Positions 5,624 to 6,425 of a stretch of 6,425 nt of DNA are shown in pieces. The notes beneath the pieces were generated by a model. The model was not told where the DNA came from, did not search any database, and saw only the letters and a list, made by a program, of their open reading frames with translations. Source of the DNA: JBGSMF01 sp041740315 (lineage in GTDB: Bacteria; Chloroflexota; Anaerolineae; Fen-1058); contig JBGSMF010000142.1 of the NCBI GenBank assembly GCA_041740315.1, positions 1 to 6,425 of the forward strand, read 5' to 3'. The position numbers were made by a program, and so were the translations under genes. How positions within the stretch are numbered: the stretch's first letter is position 1; every line of letters starts with the position of its first letter.

Positions 5624-6250
5624 ATGACTGAAATGGTCTGTACAGAAACTATCACAGCTACAGGAACAGGGACTTGGTACCTAGCATACGAAGTGTCGCT
5701 TGCCACAATTATAAGCCATTTTCGGAGCAGGTATTCACCCAACGAAATAATTGTCGTCCGTTATGAATTGCGCTTTAGGAAACCTGGCGAAATACAATGG
5801 AACCATAGGGAGTTTAACACTGACACCGAGCGAGGCAACTTCATCCAGCAAGCATTCTCTGAACTTGCACTGCAGCCCAACACAATGCCAGCACCAATGC
5901 CTTGTGGGCACTTGCTCTCTCCCCTTGTCGGCGAGCAACTCAGTTCTATTACTTTCGTGATGGATTACCTCCAGATTCATTTCAACCAGCATCGCTTCAA
6001 TGCATATGCTTGGCCAGTAGTATGGGCAAATAATCAACGTTATGCCTACGGAGAAGCCGGCTATCGTGACGCAATATGCTCGCTGATTGCTAAAAGCGTA
6101 ACCCGTTTTGAAGAATACCTGGATGCAGGCCTAGTGTTTGAATTTGGTGATAGCTACTCATTGGAAATACCTATCTCTGACCCTACGGGGAAAATGGTCG
6201 AAGTTGCAGAGTATCACAGACCTGATGGAGTGTGGACGGTTTGGGGTTGA
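5624..6250 (+). CDS. Uncharacterised protein, two-part (cassette 5596-6405)
   Basis: A 208-residue protein that I cannot assign to a named family. There is no signal peptide or membrane segment. Residues 1-85 form one part, with alternating strands and helices around SLATIISHF and NEIIVVRYELRF. After a Pro-rich linker (85-100, including PNTMPAPMPCG), residues 100-208 look like a separate compact domain: LVGEQLSSITFVMDYLQIHF (101-120), a strand around YAWPVVW, GYRDAICSLIAKSV (146-159), VFEFGDSYSLEIPI (171-184) and a Trp-rich end. Similar 'F-x-DY-x-Q-x-F ... GYRDA-x-C-x-LI ... FEFGD' arrangements seem familiar from short hypothetical bacterial proteins, but this is memory, not a search. No catalytic motif stands out. 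The ATG at 5624 has no strong ribosome site; ATG 5633 is an alternative. The gene is followed by 33 bases and then its attC. Confidence 0.75.
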   Translation: MTEMVCTETITATGTGTWYLAYEVSLATIISHFRSRYSPNEIIVVRYELRFRKPGEIQWNHREFNTDTERGNFIQQAFSELALQPNTMPAPMPCGHLLSPLVGEQLSSITFVMDYLQIHFNQHRFNAYAWPVVWANNQRYAYGEAGYRDAICSLIAKSVTRFEEYLDAGLVFEFGDSYSLEIPISDPTGKMVEVAEYHRPDGVWTVWG

Positions 6251-6283
6251 TGGTAAAATTGTAAGGTAGGCGCACACATTCGC

Positions 6284-6411
6284 GCCTAACACTGCATGCA
6301 GCCGACTTGCCTTACGATGCGAGTTCCAGAGCTACTTTCGCGTGACCATCGTCGTTCGGGGCGCAAAGGTTAGGCGTCGCATCCGGCAAGCGGCTGATGC
6401 TTACGTTAGCC
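6284..6411 (+). repeat. attC site 9 (128 bp, CAGCCG arm, GTTAGCC right box)
   Basis: Left box GCCTAAC (6284-6290), right box GTTAGCC (6405-6411), cut at G6405^T6406. The inner stem CAGCCG-a-CTTGCC pairs fully with GGCAAGCGGCTGATGC. Two departures from the other copies are seen: the left inner segment reads TTACGATGCGAG instead of TTACGCGCCGAG, and an extra GTTAGGC occurs at 6369-6375. Bases 6406-6425 are the start of a further cassette, with no gene visible yet. Confidence 0.94.
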
Positions 6412-6425
6412 CGCTCGTTGTAATC

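Larger units (their letters stand above)
1..6425 (+). mobile_element. Integron gene-cassette array (internal segment, eight complete cassettes)
   Basis: Nine copies of a 128-129 bp imperfect palindrome bounded by RYYYAAC-like and GTTRRRY-like heptamers alternate with single same-strand genes, the hallmark organisation of an integron cassette array. Using the G^TT cut rule known for integron integrases, the cassettes are 138-932, 933-1593, 1594-2425, 2426-3119, 3120-3951, 3952-4822, 4823-5595 and 5596-6405, i.e. 661-871 bp each. Bases 1-137 are the end of a preceding cassette whose gene is out of view, and 6406-6425 begin a following one. The near-uniform attC family suggests a sedentary chromosomal integron. 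No tyrosine-recombinase integrase, attI site or transposon end is visible. Confidence 0.95.

Noticed and set aside
15..6411. CRISPR array or generic intergenic repeat family
   Set aside because: The repeats are about 128 bp, spaced 660-870 bp, always follow a same-strand gene and carry R boxes with covarying ends, which fits attC and not CRISPR or REP/ERIC-type repeats.

Overview
The window is a stretch of a chromosomal-type integron gene-cassette array. Nine attC recombination sites, each 128-129 bp and clearly one sequence family, recur every 660-870 bp. Between them lie eight complete cassettes, plus the 3' end of a ninth (1-137) and the first 20 bases of a tenth (6406-6425). Every cassette holds one gene, all on the + strand, followed at once by its attC. 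No integrase gene, attI site or shared cassette promoter is visible, so this is an internal piece of a longer array. The uniformity of the attC sites suggests a sedentary 'superintegron' built over time in one host lineage, as known for Vibrio, rather than a mobile resistance integron. No resistance gene is seen. The host cannot be named from the sequence. An uncultivated environmental bacterium, perhaps Chloroflexota, is a weak guess from the protein styles and attC type.

Layout by cassette (boundaries at the G^TT cut points): 138-932, HD-domain phosphohydrolase; 933-1593, small conserved four-cysteine protein resembling the TIGR04076 group; 1594-2425, membrane methyltransferase of the isoprenylcysteine carboxylmethyltransferase/PEMT type; 2426-3119, Nudix hydrolase with a zinc ribbon; 3120-3951, stand-alone SpoT/MESH1-like HD hydrolase; 3952-4822, protein with a DUF4145/HEPN-like C-terminal half; 4823-5595, five-repeat TPR protein; 5596-6405, unrecognised protein with a possibly conserved C-terminal domain.

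The genes do not form a pathway, as expected for independently mobile cassettes. Three of the eight (two HD proteins and a Nudix enzyme) probably hydrolyse nucleotides or phosphoesters, and a HEPN-like protein is also present. That mix fits stress, nucleotide-signalling or defence-type accessory functions, but this is inference. Expression probably depends on an upstream array promoter or on weak promoters inside cassettes. Four genes (ends 815, 3002, 3835, 5478) take their TAA stop from the first box of their own attC.

The most informative signal is in the attC sites. The two ends of each cassette are complementary to each other over about 10 bases, beyond the 7-base R box, and this pairing covaries from cassette to cassette while junctions between neighbours are often mismatched. 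The inner stem arms also show compensatory changes that define sub-types. One site (810-938) has a badly mismatched, chimeric-looking stem, and another (6284-6411) carries a second perfect R'-like heptamer inside it.
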